The notes below the pieces were generated by a model. That model had not been told where the DNA came from and ran no database searches. It saw nothing but the letters and a program-made list of their open reading frames with translations. A DNA stretch of 64,000 nt from Iris pallida. Taxonomy: Eukaryota > Streptophyta > Magnoliopsida > Asparagales > Iridaceae. Position 1 is the first letter of the stretch. Each line of letters begins with the position of its first letter. The stretch lies in assembly GCA_029216955.1 (NCBI GenBank), contig JANAVB010002199.1, positions 19,203,670 through 19,267,669 on the forward strand. Direction: 5' to 3'. Positions 37,753-49,419 of the stretch are shown here, one piece after another. The position numbers were made by a program, and so were the translations under genes.

Positions 37753-38185
37753 AAAACTGCGTTTAAACGCAATTTTCAGAAAAGAGGAAAAACCCCTTTT
37801 CCCAAACTTGTTTTCCCAAAGTCTGCGGGCCCCACCATCCCCCCCCCCCCCAAAAAAAAAAAAAAAAACTCTCTCTCTCTCCCCTTTTTCTCCAAAGAGA
37901 AAATGGAGACCTCCTCCCCAACTCTCTCCCCTCCCCCACCTCGACCCCCTCCACCTCCGGCCTCCTCTCCTCCGCCTCGCACTGCCCCCACCCAAACGCG
38001 GCCTCGTGCCTTATTTTCTTAAAAAAAATTACTAAACAAAATCTTCAACTTTTGTTTTTTAAAATAATTTTTCAGATGAAAGTAACCAAACGCAAAGCCA
38101 AAATTTATATACTCAAAAAACAACTTTGTAACTTACTTTCAGAAAACTATTTTAGAACAAAATTTCAAAAAAACCTATACAAACG
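37597..38185. mobile_element. possible MITE with GGTCTGTTTGG ends
   Basis: Left end GGTCTGTTTGGTTGTACG, right end ATACAAACGGACC; GTTTAAACG words near both sides. No TSD seen, so the limits are approximate. Contains (TA)n and a CT-rich block that yields several false frames. Confidence 0.5.
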
Positions 38186-38190
38186 GACCC

Positions 38191-39287
38191 TCAACCACTC
38201 AAGATATCCCAGTTATTCCCATAACTTTCAAGAAAGCAGAAAATCAATATCCCAAAATAAATCTCGATATATATGAAAGTACATTTAAAAGCTTGTCGAG
38301 TGACCTTTCCCATGTTCTTGATAGAAGTATATGATGCATAGAACCTATGCATGACCAATATCACATTCTGCACATTGGACAGACTAGATCAAGAATCAAC
38401 ATGTTCACCTAAAATCCATAATTGTTCTCTTGTATTTAAATAAAAACTTTGTCTTGCTAGATTCTTTGTTTCTGCTACACTATACAGATTTTAATTTAAA
38501 GATCATGAAATTTCTTTTGATGGTCGGTTTGGCAATAGGCTTGAATTCATTGGCTAGTTTCCCAATTGTTGCAGACTTCATAAAGGAAACCCCAAATTTC
38601 CTACAAAACCCATAAAGGAAACCCCAAATTTCATGCACATAAATGAACTTGTAGATCAATAGCGACGCTGGATCCATAAAGAACCTTCTTTCTCCTACCT
38701 TCCCCAAAAAATTCAAAACTCCCTTAAATTCATACAAAGTAATAAACTTTGAGACCAATACTGCCCATGGATCCATAAAAAAAACCTTCATTTCTCCAAC
38801 TCTCCCCCCAAAAAATTCAAAATTCCCACCAAACCCAGAAATTTAAATCCTAAATTCATATAAATAGGAAGAATCGAGATCAGTAGTATTAGTCGATCCG
38901 TTAAAAACAAAATATTTCGCCTCTTCACCTCAAATTCTCTCGATTCCCACCATTAATCCCCGAAAAAATAGTCAGTAAATGATGAGTAAATAAATTTCTT
39001 TTGATATCGGAACCTTTGGACGGAAATTTACCTCGATTTTACTTCTTCTTCTCCATTTCCTTTTTCTTCTTACTGTCCGCTCATCTCTTCCTCGCCTCTC
39101 TGTACTTTCCTTACCAACAAACGGCTGGAGTCGATGAATCACATAAAAAAGGTTACGACTCGGCTTTCTATTAAATTACGGGAATGCCCTCCATTTCCAC
39201 ATCAGTTCTTATTGGTCGTGTTGGAGAATGACTGTAATACCCTTTCGATCTTAAGAAATTTTAGATTTTTTTTTTACTCTCATCCCA
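38191..39287. other. no gene seen
   Basis: AT-rich DNA. Short duplication of TAAAGGAAACCCCAAATTTC at 38581 and 38615, otherwise nothing recognised. Confidence 0.6.
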
Positions 39288-39295
39288 ATTATTAA

Positions 39296-40660
39296 GGTAA
39301 ATTATAAGGGCACAGCACATTTTGATCAGGGCTGTCCAAGTATTAGTTTTCCATTATTTATAAGTTTGCCACTGAAAAAATTACTCAGGGCTATCCAAGT
39401 GGTAGGTATAAAAGATAAGTGTTATAATTTTTGTTTTCTTCCTCTCTCTTCATTCCTCACAAGCACAAGAAGAAGAAGAACAAGAAGAAGAAAAAAAAAA
39501 AACAAAAACAAAAACATCAATTTTTGCAAACCTAGTTTATTTTAATTTTTTTGCTCTCTTCTAATTTCTCAGATCTCTTTCTCCAAACCCTACTTTATTT
39601 TTCTTCTTCTTGTTTGGGCATTATGGATGAAACCCTAGTTGTAGAAGAAATTGGGATTATAAAATCTATCAAATCTATTAATCTATTAGTCTATTAACCA
39701 ATTTTTCTTTATTAATAGAAGAATTATGCATGAAATCCTAGTTGTAGAAGAAAACTATGGAAGAAATCCTAGTTGTAGAATAATTGGATTCATATCAAGA
39801 CTGCCACAATTTCTGACAGTCCTAGAAGTATTGAGGACTGCCAGAAATTGTGGCAGTCTTGAAATAGACTCGATGTACAACAGGACTGCCACAATTGCTG
39901 GCAGTCCTAGAAGTAATGAGGACTGCCAGAAATTGTGGCAGTCTTGAAATAGACTCGATGTACAACAGGACTGCCACAAATGCTGGCAGTCCTAGAAGTA
40001 ATGAGGACTGCCAGAAATTGTGGCAGTCCTGAAAGGGACATGCTCTACAACAGGACTGCCACAATTTCTGGCAGTCCTAGACATACTTGCTGTACAGCAA
40101 GTTCCTTTTAGGACTGCCACAATTTCTGGCAGTCCTAAAGTCGACATTCCCGAATGAAAAAAAAACATGTTAGGGTTTATTTCAATCTTGATAATAGAGT
40201 GAAATATGTATTTTAGGATTTATTTCCATGCATTCTTCGTGAGGAAAGAAGTATTTAACCTTTATTTTCATACATTTTAGGGTTTATTTAATTTTTTTGG
40301 TGCCATCGAAATTGGGAAAGAGAAGGAAACTAGGGTTTTGATGGAGATGGTGATGATGGAAATGGTGGAGAAGAAGAAGATGATGATGATGAGAAAAAAA
40401 ACTAGGGTTTTGATGGAGATGTGAGAATGGAAATGGTGGAGAAGAAGAAGATGGATAGAAGAAGAAGAAAGCTAGGGTTTGTGAAGAGAGAGAGTGAAAA
40501 TTTGAAATGAGAGTGATTTTTCGGGTTTGGGGGGGCTGTGGGGTTTGGACAGCCCCCTGAATGAAAATTTTAGACAGCCCGAGTAAAAGTTCCTCAAAGT
40601 CTGGCTAGCCCTAATCTTGGCTAGCCCCGAGTAAAAAAACATGTGTCCTTATAATTAGCC
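39296..40660. mobile_element. non-autonomous relative of the PMD transposon (1365 bp)
   Basis: Exact 8-bp TSD ATTATTAA (39288-39295, 40661-40668). Ends GGTAAATTATAAGGGCAC and (other strand) GGCTAATTATAAGGACAC. As in 50484-56108, the ends start GG, reach AGGGCAC by base 18, and are followed by repeated GGGCTGTCC/GGGCTAGCC words. The middle (39797-40138) is an array of GGACTGCC...GGCAGTCC palindromes. Flanking this are 5' UTR-like and A/G-rich DNA (an ATG with a short frame at 39623) but no gene. Confidence 0.85.
39797..40138. repeat. palindromic-word array, GGACTGCC...GGCAGTCC
   Basis: Five hairpin-forming words within 340 bp, alternately facing, joined by about 40-bp spacers that are themselves repeated (GAAATAGACTCGATGTACAA). 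Typical word: GGACTGCCA, 7-8 bases, TGGCAGTCC. Confidence 0.92.
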
Positions 40661-40779
40661 ATTATTAATGTGAGTTTGTACTGAGATTCCACTTTTTAAT
40701 TTGATTAGAGTTATATTTTTTTGGGCAAAAAAAATATTTTTCGTAAAAAAAAATTTTATTTTTTCTGACAAAAAATAAA

Positions 40780-41460
40780 CAGAAAATTTGCTACAGAGAT
40801 AAAATATTATTAAATATTTGCTATAAGATAAAAAGTTTGGGAAAATACCTATAACAATATGTTCAGCCAGATGGTCTGGCGGAAATTAAGAGCATGCTCA
40901 ATTTTCGCCAGATTGTCTGGCTGAAATTGAGCATCTGTGGAGTTGGCCGCGTGGAAGAGGGTTGGAGTTGGCCGGGTGGAAGAGGGTTAGAGTTTATTGG
41001 TTGGTTTTTTTGGGTGGAAGAGGGTTAGAGTTTATTGGTTGGTTTTTTTGGGGTGGAGTTTGGTTCAATGGGTTTTTTTTCTAGTGAGTTGGTTTAATGG
41101 TTTTTTGATGTTGGTTATTTTTTGGTTGGTTTTTTTTTTTGGGGTTTGATTTTTTGTTTTTGGAGTTGGGTCCCTCTAACTCCCTCCATAAACCCCAACA
41201 ACCAACCGGCCTATTAAATCCCTCTAACTCCCAACTACACAGCCGAATCCGTCCCAACTACACAGTCGAACCCGTTCTCGCGAACCGCCGGCGGCCGAGC
41301 CGTGCTCTATTTCCGCCGGACGGTCTGGTGGAAATTGAGCATGGCTCAATTCCGCCAGACCGTCTGTCGTCCTCTATCGTCCTATCAAATTTCCAAAACT
41401 TCTATTCCTACCACTAATTTTCTCTAATCTTTTATCGCTACAGCAAAATTTCCGAAAAAA
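40780..41460. mobile_element. foldback element with CCAGAC...GTCTGG words
   Basis: The two sides are inverse of each other over more than 80 bases (left AGAAAATTTGCTACAGAGAT, right pairs as GAAATTTTGCTGTAGCGAT on the other strand). Palindromic words lie inside both arms: CCAGATGGTCTGG at 40871 and CCAGACCGTCTG at 41356, plus GAGCATG.CTCAATT. Termini and TSD not settled. Confidence 0.6.
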
Positions 41461-41666
41461 TAAATGTAAATATGATATAATTAAATAGTGAGATATAAAT
41501 ACAAATTTATATTATAGGGATGAAAGTAAAAAAACTTTCAAGAAATTACGTAGTGTGACGGGCTCACCACTAACACGGTAAGACCGTCCCACTGAAGGGG
41601 GGGGGGGAGGGGGGGGGGGGGGTATTTTGTTACTGATTTAGATGAAGAAAAAGAATGTACCAAAAT

Positions 41667-41898
41667 TTTGGATCAGATGTTTAAATTTTCAGAAAATTTC
41701 ATATAGGGTGATGAAATTCACCTTATTTGCGTAAAAAGGGAGAAGTTTGGAAAATTTACATGGAGAGGGAGCTGGCGCCAGTTCAACTGGCGCCCAATTT
41801 TTTATTTTTTATTTTTAAAGGTGGCGCCAGTTGCACTGCGCCGGAAATTAAAAAAAAATAAAAAAAAATCCTGGCTCCAGTACAACTGGCGCCAGGTT

Positions 41899-41933
<35 letters not shown>

Positions 41934-41994
41934 AGGTGGTTGGGGGGGTGGGTTGGTTTCTTTTTATTTTCTTTGTTTAAAGAAAGAAAGAAAG

Positions 41995-42027
<33 letters not shown>

Positions 42028-42047
42028 ATATATATAATATTAATATA

Positions 42048-42088
<41 letters not shown>

Positions 42089-42167
42089 TTCTTATTTATT
42101 ATTATTTATATATATATTTTTTATAATATACGAATTAAATATATAAATATATATATATATCTATATA

Positions 42168-42218
<51 letters not shown>

Positions 42219-42529
42219 CTTTCTTTCTTTTTTAAACAAAAGAAAATAAAGAAAACCAACCCCCCCCCCCCCCCCCCAACCACCTGGCTCCCCCCCCCCC
42301 CCCCCCCCCCCCCCCCCTTTGTACTGAGCCAGGAAATTTTTTTATTTTTTTTTTAATTTCCGGCGCCAGTGCAACTGGCGCCACCTTTAAAAAATAAAAA
42401 ATAAAAATTGGGCGCCAGTTGAACTGGCGCCAGCTCCCTCTCCATGTAAATTTTTCAAACTTCTCCCTTTTTACGCAAATAAGGTGAATTTCATTACCCT
42501 ATATGAAATTTCTGTTAAATTTTTATTAG
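41667..42529. mobile_element. large foldback element with GGCGCCAGTT words
   Basis: Left and right halves are inverse over about 370 bases each, from CAGAAAATTTCATATAGGG inwards. Each arm carries GGCGCCAGTT.AACTGGCGCC words; the loop has G31 (41901-41931), (TA)n and C runs (42260-42277, 42290-42317). Flanks TACCAAAAT and TACCAAATT match at 8 of 9, a probable 9-bp TSD. No coding region. Confidence 0.65.
41996..42210. repeat. (TA)n loop of foldback element
   Basis: Several TA tracts with short interruptions at the centre of the foldback. Confidence 0.9.
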
Positions 42530-42821
42530 TACCAAATTTTTCATGCATATGGCAATTCTTGTTTTAACTGCCTACAATTGGTGCAGCACTTTAAATTTTA
42601 TTTTTCTAACACTGGTACATAAAGTATGATTTGCTTTTATTTTGCCACGTAAGAGTTCTCTCTCAACTCAAAACTATTTAGGATAACAATTATTTTTTAA
42701 AATTTTATCTATTTCAATCTTTCATGTTTTGATTCTACAATAACGTCTTTCACAATATCATGATCTCTATATATATATATATATATTATATATATATATA
42801 TATATATATCTATATATATAT

Positions 42822-43194
42822 GGAGCGGATCAAAAGTCCTCTTAGAAAGCCCCTCAAAAACCTCCCTCACTCTAATTCGTAATATTATGTTAATATTTAT
42901 GTTAATATTAATGTTAATGTTAATATTAATGTTAATATTAATGTTAATGTTAATATTAATTTTTTTTAATTTTTTTTATATTAATGTTAATGTTAATGTT
43001 AAAATTAATGTTAATGTTAATGTTAATATTAATGTTAATATTAATTTTAATGTTAAGTTTAATGTTAATTTTAGTATTTAATGTTAATATTAACATTAAT
43101 ATTAACATTAACATTAATATTAATATTAAATTACGGATTAGAGTTAGGGGGGTTTTTGGGAGGGCTTTCTAAGGGGGGCTTTTGATCCGCTTCC
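42822..43194. mobile_element. MITE with GGAGCGGATC ends and TTAATG microsatellite core
   Basis: Terminal inverted repeats of about 60 bp: GGAGCGGATCAAAAGTCC at left, GGCTTTTGATCCGCTTCC at right. The core (42895-43135) is a TTAATG/TTAATA repeat. Flanks are (TA)n on both sides, so the exact TSD cannot be read. Confidence 0.8.
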
Positions 43195-43222
43195 TATATA
43201 TATATATTTGTGTTGCTTGTCC

Positions 43223-43776
43223 TCTTTCCTCTGAGTCCTGATTACGACTTCGTCTGGTGTAAGGGTCTGGCCAGAAAGATGCAGTTGTGTGTTTACAAGC
43301 TTCTTCTGGGTCACCTCTTGACGAGGGACCGCCTGAGTTCCTTTGGAGTGACAGTGCCGGACCCAAAATGTGTGCTTTGTTGTTTGGAGCCTGAGTCTAT
43401 TAAACATATCTTTTTCGAGTGCACTTTGGCATGGCAGATATGGTCGGAGCAGAGTCGGGTATTGGGAGTGGGCGCCTCTGGTAAATACATTGGGGACATC
43501 ATCCCAGTGATACGAGATAGCAGGGGCCGAGGTCAGGACTGGTTCCGTACAGCTAGAGTCCGTCTGACGGCTGCGGTTTGGCACGTTTGGGCGGGAGCGA
43601 AATCGCCGGATCTTTGAGGGCTTAGTCACTCCTCCGGTTGGCATTCTCCATAATATGGAGTTTGATGTAAACGCTATGGTGAATGGATGAGTGTTGAGTG
43701 GGAGTCCCACTCAGATTGTATGTTGTATGATTATGACCTTTCATTTGGAATAAAATTTACCTTTTTCCAAAAAAAA
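43223..43776 (+). mobile_element. 5'-truncated LINE, zf-RVT end only
   Basis: 19-bp TSD ATATTTGTGTTGCTTGTCC at 43204-43222 and 43777-43795, and an A tail before the right copy. The frame at 43225-43617 matches the C-terminal zinc-binding region (zf-RVT) of plant L1-type RT proteins: LLLGHLLTRDRLSSFGV, PDPKCVLC and ESIKHIFFECTLAWQIW. Everything upstream of it is missing, as expected of incomplete reverse transcription. Confidence 0.9.
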
Positions 43777-43795
43777 ATATTTGTGTTGCTTGTCC

Positions 43796-44190
43796 ATCTC
43801 TCAATGTCTATTTAGTTCCGTGAATCTTGGATTCGTGTATTAATAACTTTCATTGTATTAAAAATTCAGTAAATATCAAATTAAATTAATGTGTTCTTTT
43901 CGCATTGTACATTTTTTTTCCACAATATCCCTTATTCGGTTTTTTTTCCTTTTATATCTTTGTACTTTCTCTTCTTCGATTTTTTCCCCTCCAATTCTTA
44001 CACATACCTTTCGTTTCCACAAACAATTCTACCAATAACATCCAATCACGTTTGTGATTCATGCTGCTTGATACTTCTCAATTCCTTGACATCGAGACAA
44101 AATCTTGATTCCCAAAACAATCAAACATCTCACGCAACAACATTACTCCTTAATTTTCTCCCAACTAGATCCCTTCCCTCCCCCCACCCA

Positions 44191-44221
<31 letters not shown>

Positions 44222-44945
44222 CCCGAGGGTGACAAGACCGCCACTCCTCTGGACCAGTTCTTAAAGTTCTTGATGATGAGTTGATCTTCGCGTTTGATTG
44301 CTATGTTGATACATATGAAGTAATTGAACTTGCTTTTGAAGTTGTCACCATCAACTCTTTCATGTTTTGGTAATAGCTAATAATTTTCACTATGTAGGTT
44401 AGGTAGGGTATAATAAGAAAAAGTAAACCAAAAATTAAAAATCTAGGGAGTAAACTTTTCAATTTGACATGTCAGGATTTAAACTCTAAATTGGTATACA
44501 AGCCAGGGTCTAAACGTTAAGTAGCCTATAAATAAATGCAAAAGGTCAAAGCTGTTAAGTTGGAAGATCGAATCCGGATACACAATAGAGTTGCATTAGA
44601 AGAATCCATAGAGTCTTTCATCACAACTCTTGAGATTTAGCATTTGAAATCCAACTTTTATCCAAAATGATCGAATCTTCTCAAAGCATATTAGAAAAGA
44701 ATTAGAGTGCTAGTAAAATTTGTTAGAGAGTTAGTTAAAATATTTATCGATGCTAACTACAATAAACTATAATTTTGGCAATAAACTATGATCTTGGCAA
44801 TAAATTAGGACACTCTTATTACAAACTAAGAGATGCAATGGAAGATCATCATCCATCATTACGGTCCGACTATGGAGCATAAAAGATAATTGACAAAGTT
44901 TCTACGACCGACTGTTAGTTTTATTTATTTATTTTGGTGTCAAGT
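43796..44945. other. no gene seen
   Basis: T- and C-rich then AT-rich DNA; C run at 44188-44219. The 113-codon frame at 43891-44232 ends in this C run and is not credible. Confidence 0.6.
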
Positions 44946-44950
44946 TCATA

Positions 44951-45969
44951 TGTTAGTGCCGGGACACAATTTTTCAATGGAAAACTGAGAAGATGAAACA
45001 ATTGTAAGAACAATGTTCCAACGCAACACTTCTAGGAAGGTTGCGCAAGTATAACAAAGATCTAAGAAGATCTCGTTACAACAGCATATGATATTACAAG
45101 AATCTAAGAAGATTTCGTAATCCACAGCAGCGAAGAAGATGACAGGCGACAGATTAAAAAACTCCTGCTAGGGTGAATGACCACCGTTGCTCAAAGCTAT
45201 ATTCGTCCCACACGAATAGCTTCCAGGAACCAGCAAGTTCGTCGGAGAACTTTGGAACACTTCTGCTGTTCTGACTCCTCGGATCGTACACGGACTCCCG
45301 TGCAAAAATAACGCTGGTGCAAAGCTTATCTTCTCTCTCACAGCCTCTGTTTACTTGTGTTAAGAAATACTTGTAAACTTTCGTAACTCTCTGAATATGT
45401 TCTGTATCTGCCTGTGTGAGAGAAGAGACATTTTATAGGTCTGAGTAGCAACTGTCCGGTTAGCACAACATTCGGGACGTGGTAATAACCACTCCGAACG
45501 TGCAGTAATCGCTCAGATCATGCACAGACACGATCTGAAGCAAGTTGCGCACCTCGCGCACCCCGCACGTCTTGTACACCACGCGCTGAACGCGCACTGA
45601 GCCACCTGCGCCACCCGCGCAACTGGGCGCGCAAGTGGCTCGCGCAACTTAAGCGCACTATGCGCCTAGCGACATGCTAAGTGCAAAGTGTGCCAACAAA
45701 ATGCCACATTACGCCTCATGAGCCCGAGTCCGAGTCGCTATGGGGCTTAGCTCCCATGGAAATAAATTTTCCAAGAACAAAAAGCATGAATGCTTTCAAT
45801 TGTTCATTTAGCCCTTTTTCCTTTAGAAAAAATAATCCCACATGACACATCCATGTGTACCTCCACCCATATGTGCATCTCTAAACGTATAACTAATATA
45901 TAGAGATACAACTCCTTTGGCCTAGCCGATGTGGGACTAAAATTCCATTACAAAGGCCAAAACCCAACA
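44951..45969 (-). repeat. probable solo LTR of a Copia-type element
   Basis: On the minus strand it starts TGTTGGGTTTTGGCCTTTG, followed by the TTAGTCCCACATCGGC block common in plant Copia LTRs, and ends CCCGGCACTAACA. No interior or second LTR adjoins it. No TSD seen, so it may be worn or the limits off. Confidence 0.5.
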
Positions 45970-46254
45970 TAGTCAAGATAGATATAGGTAAAAGCATATA
46001 TAAAATGGTTGTGCCGTAAAATCTAAACAACCAGTTGGTGGATAGGTAGAGCTGCCTTTTGGGCTATAAAGTGATATGTTATGTATAGAATCAATTTAAG
46101 AAATTTTCAATTCTAAATAAAAGAAGCTAAAGGGGTCATGGAAGGCTAATATTGTCTAAATCTAGGTTATGAAAAAACGATTTTGAATCCTTTCTTAATT
46201 TGCAATAATACAGGAGGGTATGATGGGATATATATTAACGTATGGGTTTGATCC
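45970..46254. other. no gene seen
   Basis: AT-rich DNA. Confidence 0.5.
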
Positions 46255-46257
46255 TTA

Positions 46258-46654
46258 GAGCATCCACAGTGGGACTAATTTTAAGTGTTATATTTGGTCT
46301 TTAGCCAAATTTTGTAGCACTTGATGATTCCAATGGACTCTTGTCCACACTTGAAAAATGGTAGAAAGCTAAGAGACTCTCCAAATTTGGAAAGTCTACT
46401 AGCTGAGCTATATTACTTGCGGGCCCACCATATTTACTTTTCTCCTTCATTCTTTTTTTAGTGTTGCCACTTGTCAATTATGAAAGAAAAATAAGGAGAA
46501 AAACAAATGGAGTGTTGCCACTTGTCAATTTGGAGTGTTTATTTAGACTATGCCATTGTGTACCAACATGAAGGAAATACTCCAAAATTAATTATTGGAG
46601 TATGATTTGAAGTGATTTGGAATATGGTTTGGAGTGTTATCACTATGGATGCTC
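46258..46654. mobile_element. Tourist-like MITE (397 bp)
   Basis: Ends GAGCATCCACAGTGG and CACTATGGATGCTC; TTA TSD on both sides (46255-46257, 46655-46657). Different family from the pair at 28916-29794. Confidence 0.85.
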
Positions 46655-46803
46655 TTACTTAGATGTGGATTTTTCTTTTCAATCATGTGGGCTTATTAGT
46701 TATTAGTGTGTCTCCACTCTAATCCTTAAAACTTTTGTGGCCCACCACACCCAACAAATAGTCCTGGTCAACTTTCACTCAATAAAATAATATTATTTTT
46801 CTC

Positions 46804-46984
46804 AAGGGTTGGATTATCTGAGTCTAAGTTTATTTTGGTTGTCCCTAAATCTTTCTTGTGGATGGACTGCCTGAGGGTTACCTTGGATCTCGATGCAGGT
46901 CATGTTGCTCCTAGAATTTGTCCTAAGCAACAGGGTTGTCCAAACCCAAAGTTTTGTCGGACTTACTCGTGGGTCCGCCCTAGA
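46804..46984. mobile_element. worn CAGGGCCGG-family MITE
   Basis: Internal words GGTTGTCCAAACCCAAAG and TGTCGGACTTACTC parallel those of 15424-15620, and the right end GGGTCCGCCCTAG resembles its terminus. Left end unclear. Confidence 0.4.
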
Positions 46985-47007
46985 GTATTGTATTTAAGAG
47001 CAATTAT

Positions 47008-47119
47008 TTTTTTTTTTTTTTTTTTTTGAAATCCCACGCACACACACAATTGGAGAACTCGAACCTTGCCGGTCCCTCCGAGTGTCCGCTCTAATACCAC
47101 TAGGCTAGAGAGCTCGGAC
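47008..47119 (-). mobile_element. tRNA-derived SINE (112 bp)
   Basis: TSD AAGAGCAATTAT at 46996-47007 and 47120-47131. On the minus strand: CTCTAGCCTAGTGGTATTAG contains a pol III A box, AAGGTTCGAGTTC a B box about 45 bases further, and the element ends in an A run next to the TSD. Short length and simple tail fit a plant SINE. Confidence 0.85.
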
Positions 47120-47131
47120 AAGAGCAATTAT

Positions 47132-47827
47132 ATTATGCTCTCTTCAGTGAAACAACCGAATTCACGGCTGTGTATGCGTTCAAACATCCAGGTTCTCGTT
47201 CATATACGAGTTTATTTTTAGTTGTAGTGTCTGCTTCATTGTACCTTGTTTTTGTTGTGTTTTTTTTTTTAGATGCCGGCAATACGTACGAAATTTTGTA
47301 CACGCTGCATTGTATGCATGTTGGACCCATTGTCTCCAACTTCCACTAAATAAATGGAAGGAATAATACGCCTCCGTGAAAGTTCAGATTATTTAGTTGC
47401 TAATTTTTTTTTCTTGTGTTTTCTTATAAAAGGGCTACTTGCAACTTACATATTCTGAACATTAAAAATTAGCAAGTGAAAGTTCAGATTATTTAGCTGC
47501 TAATTTTTGAAGTTCAGAATATTAGTTGCAAAAGGTTAAAAGTTCAGGATATTCAGTTACAATGTAGTTTTTTTCCTTTTTTTTTTTTCAAACAATGCAA
47601 ATTTTCTATTGCAATTAAGTTAATTCATAGTATATGTTGCAAGTTGGTAAGTGTCAAATTGCTCAGCCTTATATTTCAAATGCAATTCCTTGATCTATAA
47701 TGTTGCAGCGACAGCTATCTATCACCTTGTGAGTAAATCTTCTTTTGTAGTGGCCGTTCTCACATCAGTTACTTCTTCAAAACCTACTCAAATCACTTTT
47801 CAAACTACAGTGATTATCAGAAACACT
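47132..47827. other. no gene seen
   Basis: AT-rich DNA with repeated GAAAGTTCAGATTATTTAG (47378, 47477). Nothing else recognised. Confidence 0.6.
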
Positions 47828-47835
47828 GATAATAC

Positions 47836-48314
47836 CATAGTTCCTAGTATCGATCGATACTGTTCCGATACGGTCGATACCGATACGTTTGACATGTCCC
47901 GATCCGAAACCGACCGATACCCAATACTGACCAATACCGACATTGAGGGTCTCTTTTTCGGTCAATTCGACAAAGAAAATTGAACGAAAAAGACCAACCG
48001 CAAGGATGTAAAAGCATAGAAAGGTTATAAAAGTATGTAAAAGAATAAAACTTATCTGTCGTATGTAAATCAATCGGTAAGGGTGACCACTATTTCAATT
48101 TCAAAACTACTAAGAAACAACACTTAAAATATTAAAATTATGCCTAAATGTATAAAATATATTTTCTAAAATGTTAATAATTTATTAATAATTATTTGCT
48201 TTCCGATACCAAAAAAAACTGACACTTCGATCCGAAAGCTCTTATACTTGCGATACCGCCGATCCCGATACTCATAGGAATGGTCCGATACCGGTACCGA
48301 TACTTCGAACCTTG
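47836..48314. mobile_element. GATACCG-family hAT-like MITE (479 bp)
   Basis: Flanks GATAATAC and GATGATAC match at 7 of 8. Left end CATAGTTCCTAGTATCG, right end on the other strand CAAGGTTCGAAGTATCGG. The cleanest full-length copy without insertions. Confidence 0.85.
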
Positions 48315-48322
48315 GATGATAC

Positions 48323-48551
48323 GCTGATCAACTGATGCATCCTATATATTCTGAAAGTTAACTATATATTGATTGCATCATGTAGGTATTAGAAGTGATT
48401 TAGTGCTTGATATATGGGTAGTCTTATAATCTAGACAACTTCTTGACAAGTAGTCTTTGTTTACGGTATTTGTACTCTTCACTTACCCCCTTATAAGGGC
48501 TATTTAATTTCCCACGTATAGGTTAATCTTAAATCTTCATGCAATCCATGT

Positions 48552-48612
<61 letters not shown>

Positions 48613-48786
48613 TTCATAATTTTTGAGCTAGGCTCCATGATCCATTACATTAGTTTTCATTTTTTGTTCGTTCAAATTAAGAAAATATTTCTTCGACATT
48701 TCCTGTGTACCTAGACAAGTGATATAGATCTATCACATACCATCCTTATAATTATCTATGAAGGATATGATCGAAAGGGCAGTAAC
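48323..48786. other. no gene; (TA)n tract
   Basis: (TA)n at 48558-48611; nothing else recognised. Confidence 0.7.
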
Positions 48787-48796
48787 AACTGCATAT

Positions 48797-49380
48797 AGGT
48801 CTGTCAGTAGTAGCTTATTGGTCAGATATTGGCATTACCATATCCGAACAATTAACTACCGGATATATCCGATAACTATCCGATATCCGATCGGATATAA
48901 GTTTTAGCTACCGTATTCATTACCTATAATTTTAACGGATATCGGATAATATCCGAACCAATAAGATTACTAAAAAAATATTTAAAAATGGAAGGAAAAA
49001 AATCAGAACCAGCAGATTTTGTCAAGAAACAACAAATTTTCACATTGAAACCACATATTTTGTCAAGAAACAACAGATTTTGTCAAGAAACGACAAATTT
49101 TCACATTGAAACGATATATTTTGTCATGAACCAGCAGAAATAACAGATTTCTGGCTGAATCCTGAATTCCTGATGGACCAATATATTTTAAATTTATTAA
49201 ATAATTTAAATATTATTGGTTCAGATATTATTCGTCCGGATACGACACTTACTGTATCCGCATCCGATATCCAATAAATATCTGATATGATATCCGAATC
49301 CGTATCCGTATCCAAAATTTCGAATATTTTCGATTTGGATACGGATCGGATACGGATTTTCGGTAACCATTGACAGGCCT
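48797..49380. mobile_element. Mutator-like MITE with GATATCCG-rich ends (584 bp)
   Basis: Exact 10-bp direct repeat AACTGCATAT on both sides (48787-48796, 49381-49390). Ends AGGTCTGTCA and TGACAGGCCT. Subterminal GATATCCG and GTATCCG words. Confidence 0.88.
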
Positions 49381-49419
49381 AACTGCATATTCCACAAGTC
49401 TATGAAGATTAATCTCCTA

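Noticed and set aside
43891..44232. 113-codon frame ending in proline run
   Set aside because: Ends in a poly-C tract; no domain.
44951..45969. complete Copia element
   Set aside because: Only one LTR-like unit, no gag-pol or partner LTR nearby; kept as solo LTR.
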